From Methanoculleus sp. UBA374 (GTDB lineage: Archaea > Halobacteriota > Methanomicrobia > Methanomicrobiales > Methanoculleaceae), in contig DAYL01000004.1 in NCBI GenBank assembly GCA_002508705.1, positions 1-23,369 on the forward strand: a DNA stretch of 23,369 nt. Reading direction: 5' to 3'. The notes below the pieces were generated by a model. The model was not told where the DNA came from, did not search any database, and saw only the letters and a program-made list of their open reading frames with translations. Below, piece after piece: positions 1 through 7,423 of this stretch. Position 1 is the first letter of the stretch, and the number at the start of each line of letters is the position of its first letter. The position numbers and the translations under genes were made by a program.

Positions 1-353
1 TTCACCTGGTTGCGCTTCGCAAGCTCGTAGAAGCCCATCGCGTCGCAGCCCTTCACCGGGACGGCGATCCGCATGTCTTCGGCTCCGTCGAGGTACTTCT
101 TGACCAGTTTCGGAAGCAGGAGCGTCCCGCAGTGGAGGGAGCCCGCCGTCTGTCCAATCTCGGCCGGGTCGGTGATGAGCGTCGGGACCGCGTCGTAGAG
201 GTCCGCACCCTTCTTCACCGCCAGGACGGCGTCGACGATCTTGTTCTCCAGGGCATACTTGAGAAGCCCGGTCACCGCGCCGCCGCACTCCGCGGCCTTG
301 GCAATATCCGGATTCGTCGTCCAGGCGTATACCATATCTCCTTTGGCTACCAT
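1..353 (-). CDS. fdhB: Formate dehydrogenase beta subunit (F420-linked), 5' part only
   Basis: This is the N-terminal 117 codons of an FdhB/FrhB-family protein; the rest lies beyond the left edge. The family uses iron-sulfur clusters and FAD to pass electrons from formate to coenzyme F420 in the cytoplasm. The translation begins MVAKGDMVYAWTTNPDIAKA and continues with the segment AGSLHCGTLLLPK and the end VPVKGCDAMGFYELAKRNQV, in the style of methanogen FdhB with early cysteines. The ATG at 353-351 follows the fdhA stop codon (357-355) by a single base, so the two genes are cotranscribed and probably translationally coupled. A second in-frame ATG lies six codons downstream. The call rests partly on its position after fdhA, because the C-terminal ferredoxin-like and F420 regions are not in the window. 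Confidence 0.85.
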   Translation of the reverse strand, partial: MVAKGDMVYAWTTNPDIAKAAECGGAVTGLLKYALENKIVDAVLAVKKGADLYDAVPTLITDPAEIGQTAGSLHCGTLLLPKLVKKYLDGAEDMRIAVPVKGCDAMGFYELAKRNQV

Positions 354-354
354 C

Positions 355-2421
355 TCACTGCACCCCCGTGATCTTCTCGACCTTCACAGCACAGTGCTTC
401 AACTCCGGCATCTTGGAGAGCGGGTCGAGAGCGGTGTTCGTCAGCATGTTCGCAGCCGCATTCCCGAAGTGCATCGTCATCATCAGCACGCCGGGTCCGA
501 CTTCGTCGGTCACTCTTGCGGTGGTCTCCACCTCGCCGCGCCTGCTGCTGAGTTTGATCTTCTCCCCGTTCCGGATGTTCAGCCGTGTCGCATCCTCGTT
601 GTTGATCTGCACGTAGCCTTCCGGCACCTCGTGGTCGAGGATCTTCGCGCGGCCGGTCTGCGTCCGGGTGTGGTAGTGGAAGAGCAGGCGCCCGGTCATC
701 AGGGTGAACGGATACTCGGCGTCGGCGACCTCCGCGGGCGGCCGGTACTCGATACCGAAGAAGTGTCCGAGACCGTCGGCCGACGAGAACCTCTCGCGGT
801 GCAGGATGGGGGTTCCCGGGTGCTCCAGGGTCGGGCAGGGCCAGTGTACGGACTCCGGCTTCTCCATCCTCGCGTAACTGATGCCGGCCATCGACGGAGT
901 GACCCGCCGCATGTCGTCCCAGATCTCTTCGGGCGAGTTGAAGTCAAAGCCGTGGAGCCCGAGCTGGTGGGCGAGATCGACGAAGATCTGCCAGTCGGGT
1001 CTCGCATCGCCCGGCGGTTCCACCGCCGTGCGGATACGGTTGACGCGCCGCTCGGCGTTGGTGAACGTCCCGTCCTTCTCGGCGAAGGATACGCCGGGCA
1101 GGATAACGTCGGCGTACTGCGCCGTCTCGGTCATGAAGAGGTCCTGCACGACGAGGAAGTCCAGCTTCTCAAGCGACCGCATCACGTGATTCGAGTCGGG
1201 GTAGGAGACGACCGGGTTCAGCGCGAAGATGTACATCGCGCGAATCGGGTCGCCGCACTGGGTGATCTGTTCCGTCAGGGTCACGCCGTATTCTTTTGCG
1301 AGCCCGGTGACGCCCCAGAGTTCCTCCATCCGCTTCCGGACGGCGTCGTCTTCGCACTTCTGGTAGCCGGAGAAGACGTTCGGGTAGGCACCCATGTCGC
1401 AGGCGCCCTGGACGTTGTTCTGGCCCCGGAGCGGGTTGACGCCGGTCCCGGGTCTACCCACGTTGCCGGTGAGCATCGCGAGGTTCCCGAGCGACCGGAC
1501 GTTGTCCGTGCCGGTCGAGAGTTCCGTGATGCCGAGGCAGTAGATGATCACCGCGTTATTCGCACTTGCATAGATCCGCGCGATCTCCTTGACCTTCTCG
1601 GTGGGGACGCCGGTGATCGACTCGACGTCGGCGTAGTTCTCCACGGCCTTCTTCAGGTCCTCATACCCGGTCGTCCGCTTCTCGATGAACTCCGTGTCCT
1701 GGAGGTTCTGCTGGATGATCCAGTACATGATCGAGTTGATCAGGGCAATGTTCGTCGAGGGGTTGTACCGGACGTAATAGTCGGCGAGACGTGCCGTGGG
1801 GGTGTAGCGCGGGTCGCAGACGATGATCGTCTTGCCCGCCTTCTTTGCCTGGACTATCCGGCGGCCGGCGAGCGGGTGGGCCTCGATGGTATTTGCGCCG
1901 ATCATGAAGATGACGTCGGAATTGAGGACGTCCTCAAAGGGGTTCGTCGCGGCACCGGAGCCGAACGAGAGCGAGAGCCCCGCAACGGAGGGTCCGTGGC
2001 AGATACGCGCGCAGTTATCGATGTTGTTGGTCTTGAAGGCCACCCGCGCGAGCTTCTGCAGGATGTAGCACTCCTCGTTCGGGGTCCGGCACGAGACCTG
2101 GAAACCGAGGGACTTCGGCCCGTACTTGTCGCTGATCTCCTTGAACTTGGAGGCGACGAGACCGAGCGCCTCATCCCAGGACGCCTCCTCGAACTTACCG
2201 TTCTTCTTGATGAGCGGTTTCGTCAGCCGGTCGGGGCTCTGCACGAACTCCCAGCAGGTCATTCCCTTGGGACAGAGTTTTCCTTCGTTAATCGGGCTCC
2301 TCTTCAGGGGTTCCACCCCTACGAGTCTGCCGTCGTTCACCACGAGGTTGAGCCCGCACCCGACACCGCAGTACGGGCAGGTCGTGGGAACGTAGCGCAG
2401 TTTTTCATTGGTTTCAGCCAT
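355..2421 (-). CDS. fdhA: Formate dehydrogenase alpha (catalytic) subunit, molybdopterin enzyme
   Basis: This 688-aa protein oxidises formate to CO2 at a bis-pterin Mo or W centre; with FdhB the electrons go to F420 for methanogenesis. The N-terminal [4Fe-4S] motif is visible as CPYCGVGCG (Cys15, Cys18, Cys22) plus Cys50 in LCPKG. The active-site loop reads NCARICHGPS, so residue 141 is cysteine where some relatives carry selenocysteine, followed by the conserved His142. Further molybdopterin-oxidoreductase motifs follow (MIGANTIEAHPLAGRRI, LRGQNNVQGACDMGAYPNV), with a C-terminal molydopterin-binding domain around VPEGYVQINNEDATRLNIRNG. The length is normal for the family. The ATG at 2421 has GGAGA a few bases upstream. 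fdhB follows with a 1-nt gap. No fdhC transporter gene lies next to it. Confidence 0.97.
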   Translation of the reverse strand: MAETNEKLRYVPTTCPYCGVGCGLNLVVNDGRLVGVEPLKRSPINEGKLCPKGMTCWEFVQSPDRLTKPLIKKNGKFEEASWDEALGLVASKFKEISDKYGPKSLGFQVSCRTPNEECYILQKLARVAFKTNNIDNCARICHGPSVAGLSLSFGSGAATNPFEDVLNSDVIFMIGANTIEAHPLAGRRIVQAKKAGKTIIVCDPRYTPTARLADYYVRYNPSTNIALINSIMYWIIQQNLQDTEFIEKRTTGYEDLKKAVENYADVESITGVPTEKVKEIARIYASANNAVIIYCLGITELSTGTDNVRSLGNLAMLTGNVGRPGTGVNPLRGQNNVQGACDMGAYPNVFSGYQKCEDDAVRKRMEELWGVTGLAKEYGVTLTEQITQCGDPIRAMYIFALNPVVSYPDSNHVMRSLEKLDFLVVQDLFMTETAQYADVILPGVSFAEKDGTFTNAERRVNRIRTAVEPPGDARPDWQIFVDLAHQLGLHGFDFNSPEEIWDDMRRVTPSMAGISYARMEKPESVHWPCPTLEHPGTPILHRERFSSADGLGHFFGIEYRPPAEVADAEYPFTLMTGRLLFHYHTRTQTGRAKILDHEVPEGYVQINNEDATRLNIRNGEKIKLSSRRGEVETTARVTDEVGPGVLMMTMHFGNAAANMLTNTALDPLSKMPELKHCAVKVEKITGVQ

Positions 2422-2743
2422 TCACATTCTCCAGATTGTTGCATTCAACGTCGATTTTTTTGGGCATGCCCGGAAAGGATGGACATGCAAACATTAGTTT
2501 TACTCTACTCAGCGGTATATAAATTTAAACTTACTCATTTAATATTTCGGGATATCCGACGGTATATAATTGATATGCCGGAAACCGCAATCGGCGCATA
2601 TGCCTATCTGGTGAAGAATATCGTTTTGTCGTTGATTTTAACGGTTTTTATTTCCCCGCTCTGGAATCCTGTCGTCAGAAGTTAACTAGATGTGGTTAAT
2701 TGAGCCATAATATTTAAAAATATCTTTAACCATATACTCCTCC
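2422..2743. promoter_or_regulatory. Divergent promoter region between fdhA and the FmdE-family gene
   Basis: This 322-bp gap is clearly AT-richer than its flanks. It holds two copies of CGGTATATAA, at 2513-2522 and 2560-2569, which read on the minus strand as TATA boxes pointing at fdhA. It also holds a 10-bp palindrome, GGGCATGCCC, at 2462-2471 inside the predicted fdhA leader. For the plus-strand gene an AT-rich box (TTTAAAAA, about 2713-2720) lies about 27 bp before the GTG start. An open frame running across the whole region from 241 to 2685 is an antisense shadow of fdhA. I see no small gene here. Confidence 0.6.
2517..2524 (-). promoter_or_regulatory. TATA box of fdhA (proximal)
   Basis: The minus strand reads TTTATATA, a close match to an archaeal TATA box. 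Transcription would begin near 2490-2495, giving a leader of about 70 nt that contains the GGGCATGCCC palindrome and the GGAGA ribosome-binding site. A similar box, TTATATAC at 2562-2569, could serve as a second upstream promoter. Confidence 0.55.
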
Positions 2744-3385
2744 GTGCAACCGAGACTGAACCACACCTGGGACGACATCAAGGCGAGACTCGAGTCAAAA
2801 GGCTCCTCGCCGGAGTTGATAGAGCACTTTCGGCGATGCGTCGACTTTCATACCTACCCGGCCCCCGGGCTCCTCGTCGGCGTCTTCATGGTGGACTACG
2901 CCCTGGAACTTCTGGCCCCTCCCGCTCATGAGAAGATCTACGCCGTCTGTGAGACCGCGAAGTGCCTGCCCGACCCCCTGCAGGTGATCGCCCACTGTAC
3001 GACCGGCAACCACCGGCTCCGGGTGATCCCGATCGGAAAGTTCGCCCTCACCGTGAACGGACCGGCCGAAGCCCCGTACGTGAACGGGATCCGGGTTTTT
3101 GTCGACGGCGAGAAGATCGAGGAGTATCCGACGTTCACCCTCTGGTACACGAAGGACCCGCTCTTCGATCCGAGAACCCGCGGCGTCGCACTGATCGACG
3201 AGATCATCGACGCAGGACGCGCGTTCCTCTCGTATGAACGGGTGCGGGTGAAAGTGCCCCAGAAGTGGCCCTGGAGGTCTGCCATCTGTTCCATATGCGG
3301 CGAGCTGGTCCCCGACAACCTGCTCGTCGACGGGGTCTGTGCCGACTGCCGGTCTCAGTCCTACTACGAGAAGACGGCGTATTGA
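2744..3385 (+). CDS. FmdE-family protein with C-terminal zinc ribbon
   Basis: This 213-aa protein resembles the FmdE family, named for subunit E associated with formylmethanofuran dehydrogenase; its exact biochemical role is not established. The N-terminal FmdE domain shows the family pattern FHTYPAPGLLVGVFMVDYA (His36 and the PG..VG motif), then Cys74, Cys85 in AHCTTGNHRL and the IGKFALTV segment. The C-terminus holds a zinc ribbon with CxxC pairs at Cys182/185 and Cys199/202. The start is a GTG with no Shine-Dalgarno sequence in front; the AT-rich box about 27 bp upstream suggests a leaderless mRNA. It is divergent from fdhA and lies upstream of moeA, which fits a role in molybdenum/tungsten C1 enzymes, but that is inference from context. 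Confidence 0.82.
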   Translation: MQPRLNHTWDDIKARLESKGSSPELIEHFRRCVDFHTYPAPGLLVGVFMVDYALELLAPPAHEKIYAVCETAKCLPDPLQVIAHCTTGNHRLRVIPIGKFALTVNGPAEAPYVNGIRVFVDGEKIEEYPTFTLWYTKDPLFDPRTRGVALIDEIIDAGRAFLSYERVRVKVPQKWPWRSAICSICGELVPDNLLVDGVCADCRSQSYYEKTAY

Positions 3386-3438
3386 CGTGCTCGCCCTCCG
3401 GAGAAGGCGTAAATCACATCGACGCGAAAAGGCACCGC

Positions 3439-3809
3439 ATGGAGTTCATCCTTATCGGGTTCGTGCACTCTGGCATTCTCTCCCGGAGCGATATGTCGGT
3501 CCAGGGCGTCGATGCCGAGATCGGGGTCTTTCCCGACGCGGGGCGCCCCTCTCCGGCATTGAGAAGAATTCGCACCCGATCTTCGTCTGCTGGATGCACG
3601 AGACGGGCCGGGGAGTCCTGAAGGCGGCGGCCCTCCGATCTCCGGCCCGGCCAAATCCTCTTTCGGTCTCGATTGTCCGGCTGCCCGGCCTCCCGGAGGA
3701 GGGGCAGTTTATGCTTACGAACTGGACCTGGTCAATGGAGCGCCGGTCTCGGCATCAAGCCCTATCAGGCCGGATGGGACTATGTCTTCTCCGCAGCGGG
3801 CCGCGATAG
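3439..3809 (+). pseudogene. trmO: Degenerate TrmO/TsaA-type tRNA methyltransferase
   Basis: Family motifs appear in the right order but in changing reading frames. From the ATG at 3439 one frame gives MEFILIGFVHSGILSRSDM and VDAEIGVFPDAG, the usual TrmO start. About 3543 the match moves to another frame with SGIEKNSHPIFVCWMHETG and LRSPARPNPLSVSIVRL, the family core. Near 3707 it shifts again to VYAYELDLVNGAPV, and near 3748 once more to LGIKPYQAGWDYVFSA, which equals the usual LDGTPVLDIKPY ending. Three frame changes in about 370 bp rule out a working protein. TrmO adds the N6-methyl group to threonylcarbamoyl-adenosine 37 of tRNA. Sequencing error at all three sites seems unlikely since neighbouring long genes are intact. 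Confidence 0.8.
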
Positions 3810-4009
3810 AACGGAGAAGATGCGGAAGATGAGCCACGGTGGCTGCGGTGTTCGGGAAATACCCGCTATGTCGTTGCCGGTCCCGGAAAAGAGGCGACGT
3901 TCTGCCTCAGTGCCGTGCCGGAGAGCGTCGATGCAATCCCTGCCTGCAGGGTCCGCTCTCCGGCGCGTTTCGATGAAAGTTGATTGTTATACATCGAGGA
4001 GTTAAGAGT

Positions 4010-5857
4010 ATGCCACGCCGGTACCTGAATCTTACCCCGCTTCCTGATGCGCTCGCGGCTATGCGGCGGGCGTTTCCCGCCCCGAACCACGCTGAGACCG
4101 TGCCGTTGCACCTGGCGGTCGACCGGGTGACGGCCGAACCCGTTTATGCGACGTATTCCGTCCCTGGTGCCGATATAGCAAAGTTCGACGGCTACGCAGT
4201 GAAGAGCAGGGATACCCGGGGAGCACAGGACCAGCGGCCGCTGCCCCTTACGGAATGCGTCCGGGTCAACACCGGCGACGTGATCCCGCCTTCGTTTGAT
4301 GCCGTCGTCATGATCGAGGATACCTGGGACGAGGGCGGCATACCCCGGGTTCGGAAGTCCGCCGCGCCCGGCCAGAACGTCCGGCATGCAGGCGAGGATA
4401 TCCGGGCCGGCGAACTGGTCCTGCCGAAAGGCCATCGGGTCCGGCCGTTCGATATCGGCGCGCTCGCGACCTACGGCATATCCCGGGTGTGCGTGAGGTC
4501 GGTCCGGGTCGGTATCGTCCCGACGGGGAGCGACCTCGTCCCTCTGGGTGCAGCACCCGCGCCCGGCCAGACGATCGAGACGAACACCCTCATGGCGGAG
4601 GCCTACCTCACCCGGATGGGAGCGACCTGCCGCCGTTACGGGATCGTTCCCGACGACCCGGACCGAATCCGGGAGGCGGTGGAAGAGGCGATCGGCGAAA
4701 ACGACCTCGTCATCCTCTCGGCGGGTTCTTCGGCCGGCACCCGGGACTTCTCCCGGGACGTCGTCGAGGCGCTCGGGGAGATCGTCTTTCACGGCATCGC
4801 GGTCCGGCCGGGGAAACCGGTGCTGCTTGCGAACGTCGACGGCAAACCGGTCCTGGGAATGCCCGGATACCCCGTCGCCGCACAGACCGTTCTCCGGGAG
4901 GTTGCCGGGGCCCTGCTTGCATGGTGGGGGCTCTCGCCGCTCCCGGGTACGGACCTGGACGTCCGGCTGTCGCGGCGACTGGCGTCGGACCTCGGGTTCG
5001 ACGAGTTCGTCCCGGTCTCGGTCGGACAGGTCTCCGGCACCTTCTGGGCGACCCCGCATCCCCGGGGCGGCGGCATCCAGATGGCGGTGGTCCGGGCAAA
5101 CGGCTACCTCCACATCCCTGCCGAGCGCGAGGGGATCGAGGCGGGCGAGGAGGTGCGCGTCCGGCTTACCGTTCCGCCGGCCACGGTCGCCCGGACGCTC
5201 GTCTGCGTCGGCCAGCGCGATCCCGCCCTCGTCGAACTCGGCAACATTCTCTCGGATGACGGCTACCTGCTCCACTGCTGCAACGCCTCAACGGTTGGAG
5301 CGGTGCTGGCCCTGCGGGCGGACACCTGCCATGCCGCTTCGGTCGTTCTTCCGGAGACCGATGCGGCATGGAACGATCAGGTGCTCCGGTACCTGCCGGG
5401 CGCGGACCTCCTCCGGGTGCAGGTGGCCCGGGAGGAACTGGGGATCGCTTCAGCCGGGCCCCTTGATGCCGACGATAGCCTTACGTCGCTGCGGTTCGTC
5501 AACCGCCCGAAGGGAACGGCGGCGCGAACGCTCTTTGATGAATGGCTGGACCGCCGGGGCGTCGATGCCGGGAGTGTCGCGGGATACGAACACGAGGTGC
5601 GGACGCACGGTGCGGTTGTTGCGGCCATCGGCAACGGAACCGCCGACGCAGGCGTTTGCCCGGCCCGCCTGGCGCGGGAAGCGGGGCTCCGGTTCACCCC
5701 GCTCGGCTACGAGTCGTGCGATCTGGTGGTCGGGAGGGAGCATGTCGCGGACGACGGTGTTGCCGCCCTCATCCGGGCCGTCCGGTCGCCGGCGTTCCGG
5801 ACGTATCTCCGCTCGACGGGCCGGGACCGCACCGACGCCGACCAGCCCTGCCGGTGA
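4010..5857 (+). CDS. moeA: MoeA-type molybdopterin molybdenumtransferase fused to a PBP-like domain
   Basis: This 615-aa protein joins a MoeA module (about residues 1-405) to a C-terminal periplasmic-binding-protein-like, LysR-substrate-type domain (about 410-605). MoeA inserts molybdate or tungstate into adenylylated molybdopterin in the cytoplasm. MoeA motifs include DGYAVKS, NTGDVIPP, AGEDIRAGE, VPTGSDLV, ETNTLM, the SAGSSAGTRDFS loop and RPGKPVLLANVDGKPVLGMP. The second domain shows RFVNRPKGTAARTLFDEWL and AAIGNGTADAGVCP, as in archaeal MoeA fusions; it may sense or hold the metal oxyanion. I chose the ATG at 4010 because GAGGAG sits 8 nt upstream; a TTG ten codons earlier has no such support. 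It probably supplies cofactor for fdhA. Confidence 0.93.
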   Translation: MPRRYLNLTPLPDALAAMRRAFPAPNHAETVPLHLAVDRVTAEPVYATYSVPGADIAKFDGYAVKSRDTRGAQDQRPLPLTECVRVNTGDVIPPSFDAVVMIEDTWDEGGIPRVRKSAAPGQNVRHAGEDIRAGELVLPKGHRVRPFDIGALATYGISRVCVRSVRVGIVPTGSDLVPLGAAPAPGQTIETNTLMAEAYLTRMGATCRRYGIVPDDPDRIREAVEEAIGENDLVILSAGSSAGTRDFSRDVVEALGEIVFHGIAVRPGKPVLLANVDGKPVLGMPGYPVAAQTVLREVAGALLAWWGLSPLPGTDLDVRLSRRLASDLGFDEFVPVSVGQVSGTFWATPHPRGGGIQMAVVRANGYLHIPAEREGIEAGEEVRVRLTVPPATVARTLVCVGQRDPALVELGNILSDDGYLLHCCNASTVGAVLALRADTCHAASVVLPETDAAWNDQVLRYLPGADLLRVQVAREELGIASAGPLDADDSLTSLRFVNRPKGTAARTLFDEWLDRRGVDAGSVAGYEHEVRTHGAVVAAIGNGTADAGVCPARLAREAGLRFTPLGYESCDLVVGREHVADDGVAALIRAVRSPAFRTYLRSTGRDRTDADQPCR

Positions 5858-5893
5858 GAAAAGGGTATCTTCTTGTCGGCGAGAGTATTTCTC

Positions 5894-6313
5894 ATGCAGG
5901 TCAGCGAACAGACACAAAACCAGATTCTGGCGGTGCTCCGGCGGATGGCCGAGGCTATGGGGAGAAAAGATCTCGACGGCGTCATGGCGCTTACCGATCT
6001 CGATTTTCGGGGTTTCGGGACCGGCGGGACGGTGATCGGCAGGGAGGCCTACCGGCGGCGCCTTGAGCGTGACTTTGCGCGGTCGGAGACGCTCTCTCTG
6101 GAGTTCTTTGACGTTCACATCGGTGCCGAGGGGACGGTCGCCTGGGTCCTGGCCGATGCGGTCTATCGTATCGTCGCCGCCGGTGTCGAAGAGACCCAGA
6201 AAAGGCGGCTGACGGCGGTGCTCCGGGGGACCGGTCACGCCTGGATCTTTGTCCAGCAGCACTGCTCCCTCCCGGCAGAGGGGCAGGAGGCCGGGCGGCC
6301 GTATTCGGCATAG
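5894..6313 (+). CDS. Small NTF2/SnoaL-like protein
   Basis: This 139-aa cytoplasmic protein has the layout of the SnoaL/NTF2-like fold: N-terminal helices (QNQILAVLRRMAEAMGRKDLDGVMALTD), a central GTVIGREAYRRRL segment, then strands ending in a typical AWIFVQQHCSLP, equivalent to the W.IVQ.H.S.P ending of SnoaL-like domain proteins. These small cone-shaped folds bind or isomerise small molecules, or act as stress proteins; no substrate can be assigned. The start is the ATG at 5894; a TTG at 5873 would add seven residues. It begins 36 nt after moeA and is likely cotranscribed with it. A T8 tract directly follows the stop. Confidence 0.7.
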   Translation: MQVSEQTQNQILAVLRRMAEAMGRKDLDGVMALTDLDFRGFGTGGTVIGREAYRRRLERDFARSETLSLEFFDVHIGAEGTVAWVLADAVYRIVAAGVEETQKRRLTAVLRGTGHAWIFVQQHCSLPAEGQEAGRPYSA

Positions 6314-6316
6314 CAC

Positions 6317-6324
6317 TTTTTTTT
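6317..6324 (+). terminator. T8 tract ending the moeA unit
   Basis: Eight consecutive T residues begin three bases after the stop of the SnoaL-like gene, in the short gap before the convergent META-domain gene. Oligo-T on the coding strand is the usual archaeal intrinsic termination signal. Confidence 0.6.
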
Positions 6325-6351
6325 CATCTGAAGTTACGGTGAAGCTGACGC

Positions 6352-7257
6352 TCACGCCTCCGCCGTAAAGAAGAGGATCGCCCTGCCGTTGCCGTCGATG
6401 ACCGCGAGGGTATCCCCGACGATCCGGTAGCCCGCCGCCGACCGGAGGAGGGTCAGGTAGGCGGCCTCCTGTTCCATGACCCCGGCGGGCTCGTTGCAGG
6501 CGGCTTTCGTGGCAATGATCCGTTCTACGGTGATCCCGGTCTCGTTGAGTTGATACGGCGCCGAGTAGGCGTTGCACCCGGCGGACCCCGAGAGCGTGCC
6601 GTCGTCGTCGAAGACCAGGGTGACGCTGGTGCCGGGGACCGGCGACGCGACGGCGCTGCCGCCGCCGATGCTGTAGTGATCGAGCCGCCACTCCGTCTCA
6701 AGCAGCGGCGCGCTCGCGGGCTGCCCGTCCCGCGAGAAGACGAGCAGGTCTTTACCCGACGGCCCGGAGAGCACCAGCAGGTCGCCTTCGACCCGGTAGG
6801 AGGCCGCCGCAACGAGGAGTTCCCGGTATCGGCTCTCCTGCTGCGTGAGGTCCAGTTCTGCGGCGGGGTGGGCCACCGTGACGTCGGTCGGTATCACCGA
6901 GATCGTTGAGCCGGCGATCCGGTAGGAAGCGGAGTAGAGGTTGCACCCGGCGGACCCCGAGAGCGTGCCGCTGTCGCCGAAGATGATGAACGGTTCCGCC
7001 CCGGAGAGGGGCGCGACGATGGACCCGTTATCCGCACGGAATGCGGTGAGGCTCCATGCCGTCCCCGCAAGCGGTTCGGCGACCCGGCCGGGATCGTCGG
7101 GCGGCGTCTCCATAGCGCCGGGGAATCCGACCGAGATGAGACATGCCGCCACGATGATCAAGAGAGCGGCCCATGTGAGTATGTCGTGCCCGCCTCCGCC
7201 TATCTGTGCCACGGGTAGGCGTAGGAAGCGAGAGGAGAAAAGATAACTCATTTGCAT
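6352..7257 (-). CDS. META/HslJ-domain lipoprotein-like protein, two domains
   Basis: This protein (up to 301 aa) has a membrane segment at about residues 27-46 with a lipobox-like VAAC (Cys39), then two META domains. Each has the LxGTxW-type strand and the signature SGSAGCN (SGSAGCNLYSASY; SGSAGCNAYSAPY), ending in a QE..Y..LL..A..YR motif. META domains occur in E. coli HslJ, a novobiocin-resistance-linked outer-membrane protein, and in secreted proteins of unknown function. Domain 2 has the second conserved Cys (AACNEPAGVMEQE); domain 1 has lost it. The start is uncertain: ATG 7257, ATG 7251, or GTG 7212, the last lying about 30 nt below a possible TATA box at 7241-7250. It lies downstream of the larger META gene on the same strand. 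Confidence 0.8.
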   Translation of the reverse strand: MQMSYLFSSRFLRLPVAQIGGGGHDILTWAALLIIVAACLISVGFPGAMETPPDDPGRVAEPLAGTAWSLTAFRADNGSIVAPLSGAEPFIIFGDSGTLSGSAGCNLYSASYRIAGSTISVIPTDVTVAHPAAELDLTQQESRYRELLVAAASYRVEGDLLVLSGPSGKDLLVFSRDGQPASAPLLETEWRLDHYSIGGGSAVASPVPGTSVTLVFDDDGTLSGSAGCNAYSAPYQLNETGITVERIIATKAACNEPAGVMEQEAAYLTLLRSAAGYRIVGDTLAVIDGNGRAILFFTAEA

Positions 7258-7423
7258 CGAGATTGGTTCAACCCCTTTCTCCCGAATGGTTAGAAGGATG
7301 CGGCGTCGATCCGCCGCGGCGGCCCCGGGCGGGGTTCTATGGGAGGGGCGTCCGCCTCAGGAGGTCGAAACTGGAAAAGAGGGGAATCGGCCTTCCGGGA
7401 GAGGACCGAACCCGCGCTTCCCG

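Noticed and set aside
241..2685. An 814-codon open frame on the plus strand
   Set aside because: It is the antisense of fdhA, whose molybdopterin and iron-sulfur motifs are unambiguous; the GC-rich third positions of fdhA keep the antisense frame open.
3866..5275. A 469-codon minus-strand frame
   Set aside because: It is antisense to moeA, Arg/Asp-rich and without family motifs.
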